Positions 45,559-54,536 of a stretch of 64,000 nt of DNA are shown here, one piece after another. The number at the start of each line of letters is the position of its first letter. Within the stretch, counting starts at the first letter, position 1. Made by a program: the position numbers and the translations under genes. The notes below the pieces were generated by a model. That model was not told the origin of the DNA and did not search any database. It saw only the letters and a list, made by a program, of their open reading frames with translations. This DNA is from an uncultured Pelagibacteraceae bacterium (GTDB lineage: Bacteria > Pseudomonadota > Alphaproteobacteria > Pelagibacterales > Pelagibacteraceae), in NCBI GenBank assembly GCA_902587145.1, contig CACIKD010000003.1:1-64000 (forward strand), written 5' to 3'.

Positions 45559-46455
45559 ATGAATTTTCTAAAACAAAAAGATGGGTTTTTGGGATATGAA
45601 GCCAATACAAGAACCAAAAGTAAAGTTGTTGTTGTGCCATTTGGATTAGAAAAAACAGTATCATACGGTGGGGGAACTAAAAATGCACCAAAGGAAATTA
45701 TTAAAGCTTCTCATCAGGTTGAATTATTTGATGAAGAACTTGGTAAAGAAACATTTAAATATATAGGTATTAAAACTTTAAAATCTTTTAGAATAAAAAA
45801 TCAAATTAAGTCCGCGCTGACTCAAATAGCAAGTTTAATTGAAAAAATTCTCTCAAAAAAATTATTCCCACTTGTATTAGGGGGAGAACATTCTATAACT
45901 AGTGGATCAATTAGACCATTCGTGAAAAGATTTAAAAGCCTTTATATTCTTCATTTTGATGCTCATGCAGATTTAAGACAGCAGTATGACGGAGAAAAAT
46001 ACTCCCATGCGACAGCAATAAGAAGATGTCTAGATTTCAAGAATGTAAAAGTTATATCATTTGGTATCAGAAATTTATCCAAAGAAGAAATGACTTTTTA
46101 TAATAAAAACAGAAAAAGAATTAAAATTTTTTGGGGTAATAAAAAAAATGAATGGAAAATTTCTGAAATTCGTAAAATTTTCAAAAATAAGAATGTTTAT
46201 ATCACGTTTGATGTAGACGGCTTTGACTCAAGTTTAATGCCGGCAACTGGCACGCCAGAACCAGGTGGAATGTTTTGGAACGATGTGATGCCTATTTTAA
46301 AAAACGTATGCTCAGTTTCTAATGTAGTAGGTGCAGACATAAATGAACTTGCGCCCATTAAAAACTTTAATTCTTGCAATTTTTTAGTAGCAAAACTTGC
46401 TTATAAAATAATATCTTATGTATTCGAGTTTAAGACGAAATATTCAAATCGTTAA
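45559..46455 (+). CDS. speB: Agmatinase/ureohydrolase family protein
   Basis: 298 aa from ATG 45559; an upstream frame would overlap the preceding gene. The two-manganese site is intact: GGEHSIT, HFDAHADLRQQ and TFDVDGFDSSLMPATGTPEPGG. The signature matches agmatinase/guanidinobutyrase-type ureohydrolases, which release urea from guanidino compounds. Starts 1 bp after the DHS-like gene and closes the polyamine operon. It overlaps convergent regB by 26 bp. The true substrate (agmatine or a guanidino polyamine) is undetermined. Confidence 0.9.
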   Translation: MNFLKQKDGFLGYEANTRTKSKVVVVPFGLEKTVSYGGGTKNAPKEIIKASHQVELFDEELGKETFKYIGIKTLKSFRIKNQIKSALTQIASLIEKILSKKLFPLVLGGEHSITSGSIRPFVKRFKSLYILHFDAHADLRQQYDGEKYSHATAIRRCLDFKNVKVISFGIRNLSKEEMTFYNKNRKRIKIFWGNKKNEWKISEIRKIFKNKNVYITFDVDGFDSSLMPATGTPEPGGMFWNDVMPILKNVCSVSNVVGADINELAPIKNFNSCNFLVAKLAYKIISYVFEFKTKYSNR

Positions 46456-47719
46456 TTGTCCACTTTATTTTCACTCTAGCACCATTCAGAACACCACCAT
46501 TTTCAAAAGATATTACTGCTGATTTTCTTTCTAATAAAGTTTTACCCAAAAAAGTCCCTAGTCCCAACCCTGCATTATTTTTTGATAATTTTGATCTAGA
46601 TTTTATATAAGGTTCGCCTAATGCTTTAATTATATCTTCAGGAAAACCTGGGCCATCGTCATCTATATATATATATAAATTAATATTGTCACTGACTATT
46701 GATATAATTATCTCTTGATTTGCAAATTTTACTGCGTTTCCAATGAAGTTTCTTAAACCGTAAATAAGTTCTGGGTTTCTCTTAATTTCTATTTTATTAA
46801 TATCTTTATCAGTGTTTAATTTTAAAATTTTTTCTGAGGATTCTTTGAAAGATTTTATTATTTCTTCTAACAGGTCTTCAAAACTCATAGAGCTTAGAAA
46901 TTCATCGCTAATAATTTTTTTTTGAGAAATATTCTTAAGAATTTCACTACATCTCTTTGTTTGACTTATTAATAAGTCAATATCCTTTGTAAGTTTGGAT
47001 TTATCACCGACCTCTTTTCTCATCTCTTTGGAAACCACAGATATTGTAGCTAATGGTGTACCAAGTGAATGGGCTGCGGCAGCTGCTTGACCACCTAAAG
47101 ATTCTAGCTCATATTCTTTAGCCAATATTTGTTGAAGTTTATTAAGTGCATCAGATCTTTTTTTTGTTTCTCCGGCAAATCTAATGCCAAAATAACTTAA
47201 AAATATAAGACCAATTATTAAAGAAATTAATATTCCTGTTACATAATAATTTGGAAATGAAAGTACGTATTCTTCCATTCCAGGTAAAGGCATTTTAAAA
47301 AATGTCAATACAAACAATAAAATAATTGTTAATGATCCAAGTATAATAGTGCTCCCCATGCTTAAAAAAGTGGAAGAAACAATCGTAGGAACTATCAAAA
47401 GAATTGCAAACGGGTTAAAGATGCCCCCTGTTAAAAATAATAAAAAACTTAATTGTACAATATCATACATAAGAAATGATCTAGAATATGCGTCTTTGAG
47501 CAAAGTCGCTTTAAGACCAAATTGTAAATATAAGTTAGTGAAAAATCCTACAACTATAATTAAATGACAAAGTAAAATTGGGAAATTTAAATCAAGAAAA
47601 AAATAAACTAAATTGACTGAAAAAACTTGACCAAAAATAGCAATCCATCTTAAAATTACTAGCGTTTTTTTATCTAAATTTAGGTTTTCTTCTAACCTGA
47701 AAATAGTAGCAAAATCCAT
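46430..47719 (-). CDS. regB: Redox sensor kinase RegB/ActS/PrrB
   Basis: 429-aa kinase with about six N-terminal membrane spans. The ubiquinone-sensing motif GGxxNPF is present (GGIFNPF, 98-104). H217 lies in GGQAAAAAHSLGTPLATI (the usual H-E-L is H-S-L here), and the redox-active cysteine is conserved as C257 (TKRCSEIL). The ATPase core has GNAVKFA, DDGPGFPED and GLGLGTFLGKTLL. Both redox inputs known for RegB thus seem present. It is separated from regA by the polyamine operon; no senC is adjacent. Confidence 0.93.
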   Translation of the reverse strand: MDFATIFRLEENLNLDKKTLVILRWIAIFGQVFSVNLVYFFLDLNFPILLCHLIIVVGFFTNLYLQFGLKATLLKDAYSRSFLMYDIVQLSFLLFLTGGIFNPFAILLIVPTIVSSTFLSMGSTIILGSLTIILLFVLTFFKMPLPGMEEYVLSFPNYYVTGILISLIIGLIFLSYFGIRFAGETKKRSDALNKLQQILAKEYELESLGGQAAAAAHSLGTPLATISVVSKEMRKEVGDKSKLTKDIDLLISQTKRCSEILKNISQKKIISDEFLSSMSFEDLLEEIIKSFKESSEKILKLNTDKDINKIEIKRNPELIYGLRNFIGNAVKFANQEIIISIVSDNINLYIYIDDDGPGFPEDIIKALGEPYIKSRSKLSKNNAGLGLGTFLGKTLLERKSAVISFENGGVLNGARVKIKWTINDLNISS

Positions 47720-47724
47720 AGGGT

Positions 47725-49794
47725 TTATATATCTAAGTTAGCTACATCCAGTGCGTTACTAGTTATAAAATCTCTTCTAGGAGCAACTTCATCACCCATT
47801 AAAATACCTATTATTTTTTGGTCTTCTTTTGACTTTTCTTTAGTACCGTTGGAATATTGCACTTTTAGTAAATTTCTATTATCTGGATTTAATGTAGTTT
47901 GCCATAGCTCCTCTGGGTTCATTTCTCCTAGGCCTTTAAATCTTTGAATTATGAACTTTTGCTTTTCTTGTTCTAAAATTTTATTTATTTCTTTAGTTGT
48001 CAATTTTCCTTTTTTTTCTTTAGCATTAGAATTTTTAATAATATAATTTTCTAAATCCTTTTCGTCTTTCATATAAAAACTTTTATTGCTTTTCGTTATC
48101 TTAAATAATGGCGGTTGTGCTAAATATAAATGACCATTTTCTATTAGTTGATTAAATGGATAATTGTTAAAAAAAGTTAAAAGTAAAGTTCTTATGTGAG
48201 AACCATCTACATCGGCATCTGTCATGATTATAATTTTCTCGTATCTTAAATTTTCAATATCAAAGTCTTTTGAGCCCGTCCCTAATGCATTAATTAATGT
48301 TACGATCTCATTGGAAGACATCATTTTGGAAAGAGCTTTGGTTTCATTTTCGGCAGTTTTTCCTGCGTTCCTACCATTTGTATTTACATAGGTATTAAGT
48401 ATCTTACCTCTTAATGGCAAAACAGCCTGAAACTCTCTATTTCTTCCTTGTTTAGCTGAACCTCCTGCAGAGTCACCCTCAACAATATAAAGTTCAGTTC
48501 CCTCTTTTTTAGAAATTTGACAATCAGCAAGTTTGCCTGGTAGCCCTGTTATTTCAAAACTTCCCTTTCTTCGAATATTATCTCTAGCTTTTCTAGCAAC
48601 ATCTCTTGCTACAGCCGCTTGAGTAATTTTTTCCAGAACATTTCTAATAGTTGAAGGATTTTGATCGAACCACATTGATATTTTATCATTAATTATACTT
48701 TCGACTATAAGACGTATTTCGGATGAAACTAGTTTGTCTTTAGTTTGGGATGAAAATTTAGGATCTGGCATTTTAATAGAAAGGACGACGGTTAAACCCT
48801 CTTTAATATCTTCACCAGTGAGAGATAATTTGTTTTTCTTGTTATACTCATTTGAATATTTATTAACCACTCTTGTTAATGCACTTCTAAATCCTAATAA
48901 ATGAGTTCCCCCGTCCTTTTGATGAATATTGTTGGTAAAAGCCATTACCTCTTCAGAATAACCAGCATTCCATTCTAAAGAGCATTCTACACTTACATCA
49001 TCTTTATTTGCGGAAATATAAATTGGTTTTTTAAATACTGCTTTTTCATTTTTGTTTGCTAAAATAGGTTTTTTTTGATTAATAAATTGAACAAATTCTA
49101 ATATACCTCCATCGAATTTATTTTCATATTTTTTTTGTTTTGAAGATGTTTTGTCAATTAATGTCAGGCTTATTCCTCTATTTAAAAATGCTAATTCCCT
49201 CATTCTTTTTTGTAATACTGAAGAACTAAATTTTATTGATGAAAATATTTCTTTGGATGGTAGAAAAGTAATGCTTGTTCCCCTTTTTGAAGATTTACCT
49301 ATTTTTTTAAGTGGCTTTAACGATTTGCCATTTTCAAACTCGATAAAGTATTCAACTCCATCCCTAAAGATTCTTAATTCAAGTTTTTCTGAAAGTGCGT
49401 TAACCACAGATACACCAACACCATGAAGACCACCTGAAACTTTATAGGAGTCATGATCAAATTTTCCACCAGCATGGAGTTGAGTCATAATAACTTCTGC
49501 CGCAGACATCTTTTCACCTTTATGCATATCGATGGGTATTCCTCTTCCATCATCTTCGACTGAGATAGTATTGTTTGAATTCATAAAAACGGAAATATTT
49601 TTACAGTATCCCCCAAGAGCTTCATCTATTGAATTATCAAGAACTTCAAAGACCATGTGGTGTAGACCGGTTCCATCGTCTGTGTCACCTATATACATTC
49701 CAGGTCTTTTTCTTACAGCGTCTAAACCCTTTAGAACTTTTATTGATGATGCGCTATAGTCGTTTTTTTTATTTAATTGAGATTGTTTTGACAT
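47725..49794 (-). CDS. gyrB: DNA gyrase subunit B
   Basis: 689-aa type IIA topoisomerase B subunit: GHKL ATPase (YIGDTDDGTGLHHMVFEVLDNSIDEA; GGLHGVGVSVVNALS), transducer, and TOPRIM domain (LYIVEGDSAGGSAKQGRNREFQAVLPLRGK; MTDADVDGSHIRTLLLTFF), ending with the conserved QRFKGLGEMNPEELW. It is near the length of forms that lack the roughly 165-residue insertion seen in E. coli and many other Proteobacteria. Downstream of dnaN on the same strand. Confidence 0.97.
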   Translation of the reverse strand: MSKQSQLNKKNDYSASSIKVLKGLDAVRKRPGMYIGDTDDGTGLHHMVFEVLDNSIDEALGGYCKNISVFMNSNNTISVEDDGRGIPIDMHKGEKMSAAEVIMTQLHAGGKFDHDSYKVSGGLHGVGVSVVNALSEKLELRIFRDGVEYFIEFENGKSLKPLKKIGKSSKRGTSITFLPSKEIFSSIKFSSSVLQKRMRELAFLNRGISLTLIDKTSSKQKKYENKFDGGILEFVQFINQKKPILANKNEKAVFKKPIYISANKDDVSVECSLEWNAGYSEEVMAFTNNIHQKDGGTHLLGFRSALTRVVNKYSNEYNKKNKLSLTGEDIKEGLTVVLSIKMPDPKFSSQTKDKLVSSEIRLIVESIINDKISMWFDQNPSTIRNVLEKITQAAVARDVARKARDNIRRKGSFEITGLPGKLADCQISKKEGTELYIVEGDSAGGSAKQGRNREFQAVLPLRGKILNTYVNTNGRNAGKTAENETKALSKMMSSNEIVTLINALGTGSKDFDIENLRYEKIIIMTDADVDGSHIRTLLLTFFNNYPFNQLIENGHLYLAQPPLFKITKSNKSFYMKDEKDLENYIIKNSNAKEKKGKLTTKEINKILEQEKQKFIIQRFKGLGEMNPEELWQTTLNPDNRNLLKVQYSNGTKEKSKEDQKIIGILMGDEVAPRRDFITSNALDVANLDI

Positions 49795-49928
49795 TTAATT
49801 TTTTAAATTTTAATTTTATATCATTTTTTGTAAATAATATACAATCAGCTGATAACACATCCTTCTATTAATATGAATTACCAATGGTTTTAGATCCTTT
49901 TTTAAATAAAAAAGTTGTAAAGTGTCTT

Positions 49929-51044
49929 TTAAATTTTCATCGGCATTATTACGTAAAAACTGTTTTTATCTGAGTTGTCAAACACAAGAACTGGTGAGGT
50001 TGAATTCTTAAGCTTAAATGTTAAATTTTTATCTTCAATTTCAGACGCTATATCGATTAAGTATTTTGAATTAAATCCAATAGTAAAATCCTCTCCATCG
50101 TATTTAGCATCAACTATTTCATTTCCATCACCGGAGTTTGTGCTATTTACGGATAATTTGAGTTTATCTCTACTTAATTCTAACTTAACTCCTTCTTTTC
50201 TATCAATTGAGACAGATGCAACTCTCTCTACTGAATTAATAAAATCGGCAGATGAAACTGTTAATGTTTTTGTATTCTCTTTAGGGACTACTTTTTGATA
50301 ATCAGGGAATTTGCCATCTATTACTTTTGAAATTAAATTTATTTTACCTAATGTGAATTTAATTTTATTAGAACTTGTTTGGATAAACAATTTTTCATTA
50401 ACATTTTCTAAAAGTGAACATAGCTGAAAGACTGTTTTTCGAGGAATAATTATCGAGGCAAAATTTTTAATATTTTCAATTGCAATACTGCTTGAGGAAA
50501 GTCTATGACTATCAGTTGCCACTCCTGTTAAAAATGTATTTTTATTTAATTCTGTTGCATGGAGATATATTCCGTTAAGATAATGTCTTGTATCGTCATT
50601 TGAAATAGATATTTTTGTTTTATTCAGTAAAGAAAGGAATCTTTTTTTTTCTACCTCCATTTTTTCACTTTCAAATTTATCATCAAAAGTTGGGAAATTA
50701 CTTGAAGGAAGACATAATAAGTTAAAATCAGAATTTTTTGATTTTAAACTTAATTTATTTTCATTTTTTAATGTAAAATTTATTTCTGTTCCTGAAGGGA
50801 TTTTTCTTAATATATCAAAAAGTACATTGGCAGAAGTTGTTGTATTTCCTTCTTCAACAACTTTTAATTCTGATATCTCGTCGTAAAAAACTATGTCTAA
50901 ATCCGTAGCTATTATCTCTAATTTATTATTTTTTAAATTAAGTAACACGTTAGAAAGAATAGGTAACGTATTTTTTTTTTCTACAACTCCTTGGACAAAA
51001 TTTAATGATTTTAGCAGTAAATCTCTATTAATATTAAATTGCAT
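49929..51044 (-). CDS. dnaN: DNA polymerase III beta subunit (sliding clamp)
   Basis: 371-aa clamp with three tandem clamp domains and the normal C-terminal ending (FYVIMPMKI, matching the usual YVVMPMRL). It tethers the replicative polymerase. Five bp separate it from dnaA, so it is in the dnaA-dnaN operon. The 134-bp gap before gyrB includes an AT-only hairpin (49897-49914) that might act as a weak terminator. Confidence 0.97.
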   Translation of the reverse strand: MQFNINRDLLLKSLNFVQGVVEKKNTLPILSNVLLNLKNNKLEIIATDLDIVFYDEISELKVVEEGNTTTSANVLFDILRKIPSGTEINFTLKNENKLSLKSKNSDFNLLCLPSSNFPTFDDKFESEKMEVEKKRFLSLLNKTKISISNDDTRHYLNGIYLHATELNKNTFLTGVATDSHRLSSSSIAIENIKNFASIIIPRKTVFQLCSLLENVNEKLFIQTSSNKIKFTLGKINLISKVIDGKFPDYQKVVPKENTKTLTVSSADFINSVERVASVSIDRKEGVKLELSRDKLKLSVNSTNSGDGNEIVDAKYDGEDFTIGFNSKYLIDIASEIEDKNLTFKLKNSTSPVLVFDNSDKNSFYVIMPMKI

Positions 51045-51049
51045 TATTA

Positions 51050-52444
51050 TTAATTCTCTAACAAAAGACTTTTAATCTGGACAAGATTTTTTTTCATTTC
51101 TTCATCTTTTTCGGACAATCTTGAAATAGTTTTAACTGCATGAATTACAGTTGTATGATCTCTATTTGCGAACCTTCTACCGATTTCCGGTAAGGATCTA
51201 GTTGTTAGTCTTTTAGCAAGAAACATTGCAATTTGTCTTGGTCTAGCAAGTGGTCGCGATCTTCTTTGTGAAAGCATATCATTTAATGAAATATTAAAAA
51301 AATTTGAAACTGTGTTTTGAATTTTGTCGACAGTAACTATCTTAGCTTGATTAAAAACATCTTTTAAAATATTTTTACAATCGTTTATATTTAAGACTCT
51401 CTTATGAAGACGGCTAAATGCGATTACCCTGTTTAAAACTCCAATCAATTCCCTAATATTAGTTTTTGCTTCGGAAGCAATAAAATTCACGACTTCTTCT
51501 GAGATATTTATATGTTCCTTAAACTGATTTTGAATATGATTGATTCTATTAATAATTATATTTTTCTTTAAATCTAAATCTGGAACATCAATGTCAATTA
51601 TTAAGCCTCCTGATAACCTGGATTTAATTCTTTCTTGAACCCTATCAAGTTTCAAAGGTGGCCTATCAGCAGAAATAATAATCTGAGCTCCTTGCTCCAA
51701 AAGGCTATTAAATGTGTGAAAGAATTCTTCTTGTAGACTTTCTTTCCCTCTTATGAATTGTATATCATCTATTATGAAAACTGATGATTTCCTAAAAAAA
51801 TCTTTAAAATTTACCATATCATTTTTTTTAATTGATTTGATGAAATGGTACATAAATCTTTCAGCCGAAATAAACATAACCTCTTTTGATGATTGCAACT
51901 CTAACCCTATTGCATTTAATAAGTGTGTTTTACCAAGTCCTACTCCCCCATATATATATAAGGGATTATACCTAGATGTGTGTTCGCATACTTTTTTTGA
52001 GTAAGAAAGAGCCACTTCATTGCTTGTTCCTTTAATAAAATTTTCAAAATTTAAATTTGGATTAAGTCTGTTATAATTTAATATTGAATCTTTTATTTCA
52101 GTTACTTTGTTAAAATCCTCTAATTTGAATTCGTCACCTTTGTTATTTTTTTGATCTTCGATGATCTTAAATTCAATTCTACTTAAGCTCAATTTGAAGT
52201 TTTTTACTATTTCTAAAATTTTATCCAAATATCTTGAGACTATCCAATCCCTAAAAAATCTAGTAGGTACACCTAAAACTAGATAATCATTAAACTCTTT
52301 GATTAGATTAATATTTTTTAGCCAACTATTATAGATTTCATCACCAAAACTTTTTCTAAATTCAGATTGTAAATCAGGCCAATTAATTGTTTTTTCCTCT
52401 TCAGAAACAAAATTATTTTCTTGTTTAATTAATTTATTTTTCAT
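51050..52444 (-). CDS. dnaA: Chromosomal replication initiator DnaA
   Basis: 464-aa initiator: N-terminal oligomerisation domain (about 15-95), AAA+ domain with Walker A YGGVGLGKTHLL and Walker B VFIIDDIQFI, the initiator-specific region, and the C-terminal DNA-binding domain IV (RSRPLARPRQIAMFLAKRLT; RRFANRDHTTVIHAVKTI). The start ATG at 52444 follows a leader with an 11-bp inverted repeat. Operon with dnaN. Confidence 0.97.
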   Translation of the reverse strand: MKNKLIKQENNFVSEEEKTINWPDLQSEFRKSFGDEIYNSWLKNINLIKEFNDYLVLGVPTRFFRDWIVSRYLDKILEIVKNFKLSLSRIEFKIIEDQKNNKGDEFKLEDFNKVTEIKDSILNYNRLNPNLNFENFIKGTSNEVALSYSKKVCEHTSRYNPLYIYGGVGLGKTHLLNAIGLELQSSKEVMFISAERFMYHFIKSIKKNDMVNFKDFFRKSSVFIIDDIQFIRGKESLQEEFFHTFNSLLEQGAQIIISADRPPLKLDRVQERIKSRLSGGLIIDIDVPDLDLKKNIIINRINHIQNQFKEHINISEEVVNFIASEAKTNIRELIGVLNRVIAFSRLHKRVLNINDCKNILKDVFNQAKIVTVDKIQNTVSNFFNISLNDMLSQRRSRPLARPRQIAMFLAKRLTTRSLPEIGRRFANRDHTTVIHAVKTISRLSEKDEEMKKNLVQIKSLLLEN

Positions 52445-52457
52445 GATTTAAAATTAA

Positions 52458-52497
52458 CTTGAGAGTTTAAAAACCTCATTTTTAAAAAACTTTCAAG
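52458..52497. repeat. Inverted repeat in the dnaA leader
   Basis: CTTGAGAGTTT (52458-52468) and AAACTTTCAAG (52487-52497) pair over 11 positions with one imperfect pair, separated by 18 bp, beginning 14 bp upstream of the dnaA start codon. It may form an mRNA hairpin or bind a regulator of initiation. Confidence 0.5.
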
Positions 52498-52529
52498 AAT
52501 TATTTTAAATTTTAAAAAAATAAATCAGT

Positions 52530-52580
52530 TTAGGTTGTAGACTTAGCGTGACAATAGAAATTTCATTTTACAACCCCTAA
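52530..52580. repeat. Second inverted repeat in the rpsT-dnaA gap
   Basis: TTAGGTTGTA (52530-52539) and TACAACCCCTAA (52569-52580) are complementary over 10 bp with a 2-bp bulge and a 29-bp spacer. In this 208-bp gap I see no TTATCCACA-type DnaA boxes. The dyad could be a terminator of rpsT or part of a divergent origin; I do not assert oriC. Confidence 0.45.
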
Positions 52581-52652
52581 CAGAAATTAAAAACTATATT
52601 TTGTTTGTGAAACTAAATAAGCTAAAAGTATAACAACTTTGAATTGTTTATT

Positions 52653-52907
52653 TTAGGAAATTTTTTTTGAAACTTTTGAAATTTTTCTTGCAGCTGTTTT
52701 TTTATTTACAATACCTTTTTTAGCAACCTGCATTAGAATTGATTGGAATTTAGGAAAATATTCTTTTATTTTTTTTTTTTCTCCATTTTTGATTAATATT
52801 TCCATATGTTTTACCGCTGACTTATACTTGCTTTTTCTTACCCTATTAACAGAAGTTTGAATTTTCACCCTTCTTACTCTTCTTATCGCAGATTTGGTAT
52901 TTGGCAT
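52653..52907 (-). CDS. rpsT: 30S ribosomal protein S20
   Basis: 84-aa basic ribosomal protein that binds 16S rRNA helices in the 30S body. Starts MPNTKSAIRRVRRVKIQTSVNRVRKS (helix 1), with the usual AAKKGIVNKKTAARKISKVSKK-like end. Length is typical. It lies upstream of dnaA on the same strand, as in other alphaproteobacteria. Confidence 0.97.
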   Translation of the reverse strand: MPNTKSAIRRVRRVKIQTSVNRVRKSKYKSAVKHMEILIKNGEKKKIKEYFPKFQSILMQVAKKGIVNKKTAARKISKVSKKIS

Positions 52908-52951
52908 GATTGTAAGATTGTATATATGCCGAATAAATGCCGGTCAACTTA

Positions 52952-53818
52952 TTATTTTTGACATATATCGCAAAAAAAAGTTGATCTATTGGATATCCGT
53001 ATTCTTTGAATTGTACCTTTGCAATTAGACCGGGAACAATTACTGCCCTGTTTTCCATAAACGTTAAAAAATTGCTGGAAGTTTCCACTCTTACCCTTAG
53101 TATTATTGAAATTTTTTATTGAAGAACCTCCTTCTCTAATTGCCCTTTTTAATACCTTTTTAATATTTGAGACTAACAAGTAAATCTTTTTAAAGGGAAT
53201 TTTATTCGATCTAACTTTAGGACTAATTTTACTTAAAAATAAAGCCTCATTCACATAAATATTTCCTAAACCAGCTATGAACCTTTGATTCATTAATAAA
53301 TCTTTTAAATAAACTTTTCTTTTTTTTGCATTTTTCTTAAAGTAACCAAAATTAAATTCTTGTGAAAGAGGCTCTGGTCCAAGCATAGAAAGATGAAAAC
53401 TAGACTGTAAATTTTTTGTTTTTAAAATTTTTATAAAACCAAATTTTCTAACATCATTATAGGTGAAAAGAATATTTTTGCTAAATTTTATAATTAAATG
53501 ATCATGAATTGTTTTATTATTCAATAACTCATAATAAAAACTTGTTTTATATTTATTTTTATTGGGACCAGTTATTATAATTTTGCCGGTCATACCTAAA
53601 TGTATCAAAATTGTATAATGGTTATTTAAATTTATAAGTATATATTTTGATCTCCTTAAAACTGATGAAACTTTTGATTTTATCATTTTTTTCATTAATT
53701 TTTCATCAATTTTATATCTTAAAAATTTATTTGGTATTTCTATATTTTTTATTGTTAAATCATATATAGTCTTTCTTAGTGACTTTTTAACAACTTCCAC
53801 TTCCGGTAATTCTGGCAT
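52952..53818 (-). CDS. mutM: Formamidopyrimidine-DNA glycosylase
   Basis: 288-aa bifunctional glycosylase/AP lyase that removes 8-oxoguanine. N-terminal PELPEVEVV supplies the catalytic proline (after Met removal) and E3; a beta-region lysine (LIHLGMTGKI), the helix-two-turn-helix and the C-terminal zinc finger (CSRSNCKGTI...STFFCDICQK) are all present. It is divergent from ubiE with a 10-bp gap. Confidence 0.96.
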   Translation of the reverse strand: MPELPEVEVVKKSLRKTIYDLTIKNIEIPNKFLRYKIDEKLMKKMIKSKVSSVLRRSKYILINLNNHYTILIHLGMTGKIIITGPNKNKYKTSFYYELLNNKTIHDHLIIKFSKNILFTYNDVRKFGFIKILKTKNLQSSFHLSMLGPEPLSQEFNFGYFKKNAKKRKVYLKDLLMNQRFIAGLGNIYVNEALFLSKISPKVRSNKIPFKKIYLLVSNIKKVLKRAIREGGSSIKNFNNTKGKSGNFQQFFNVYGKQGSNCSRSNCKGTIQRIRISNRSTFFCDICQK

Positions 53819-53828
53819 ATAATTAATT

Positions 53829-54536
53829 ATGAGTTTGCATTACGAAGATAAATCTAAACTAGTAGAAAAAGTTTTCAATAAAGTTTATGACAAATATGAT
53901 TTAATGAATGATATTATGTCACTAGGCACACATAGAACGTGGAAAAAAAGTCTTATTTCTTGGGTAAATCCAAAAAAAAATAATAAAATTATAGATGTTG
54001 CTTCCGGCACGGGTGATATTGCAAAATTATGTTCTCAAAACACAAATAATAATTGTGAAATAGTATGTGTTGAGCCAAATGAAAAAATGCTTCAAAAAGG
54101 AAAAAACAAGTTAAGAAACTTTAATAATATAAAATGGAAAATGTCATCAGCAGAACATTTACCCTTTGAAGATGAGACTTTTGATTATTATACAATAAGT
54201 TTTGGAATTAGGAATGTTACAAATTTAAATAAATCCTTAAATGAGGCTTATAGAGTTTTAAAAAATGGAGGAAGATTTTTTTGCCTTGAATTTTCAAAAG
54301 TTGAAAATGAAATTTTAAAAATTATATATCAAAATTATTCTAAGTTAATACCATCTGTTGGGAAATTTGTTGCAGGTGATGACATGCCCTATAAATACTT
54401 AATACAAAGCATTGAAAAATTTTATAACCAAGAAGACTTTTCAAATAAAATTCTTAATGCAGGTTTTGCAAATGTAGAATATAGAAATCTTACAAATGGA
54501 ATAGCCGCAATACATACTGGTTGGAAAATTGAATAA
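53829..54536 (+). CDS. ubiE: Ubiquinone/menaquinone C-methyltransferase
   Basis: 235-aa SAM methyltransferase carrying out the C-methylation of demethoxyubiquinol/demethylmenaquinol. Signature segments: VFNKVYDKYDLMNDIMSLGTHRTWK, SAM site VASGTGDIAKL, and ISFGIRNVTNLNKSLNEAYRVLKNGGRFFCLEFSK. Coupled to ubiB by a one-base overlap. In the membrane-bound quinone pathway. Confidence 0.96.
   Translation: MSLHYEDKSKLVEKVFNKVYDKYDLMNDIMSLGTHRTWKKSLISWVNPKKNNKIIDVASGTGDIAKLCSQNTNNNCEIVCVEPNEKMLQKGKNKLRNFNNIKWKMSSAEHLPFEDETFDYYTISFGIRNVTNLNKSLNEAYRVLKNGGRFFCLEFSKVENEILKIIYQNYSKLIPSVGKFVAGDDMPYKYLIQSIEKFYNQEDFSNKILNAGFANVEYRNLTNGIAAIHTGWKIE

Noticed and set aside
49897..49914. dnaN terminator (CTTTTTT/AAAAAAG hairpin)
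   Set aside because: All but one pair are A-T; too weak to call as a separate terminator, though noted in the dnaN entry.
52632..52648. rpsT terminator hairpin (AACAA/TTGTT)
   Set aside because: Only a 5-bp AT-rich stem with a 7-nt loop; expected by chance in this composition.
52445..52652. oriC
   Set aside because: dnaA-rpsT gap is AT-rich with dyads, but no DnaA boxes are visible and other origin evidence needs whole-genome skew.
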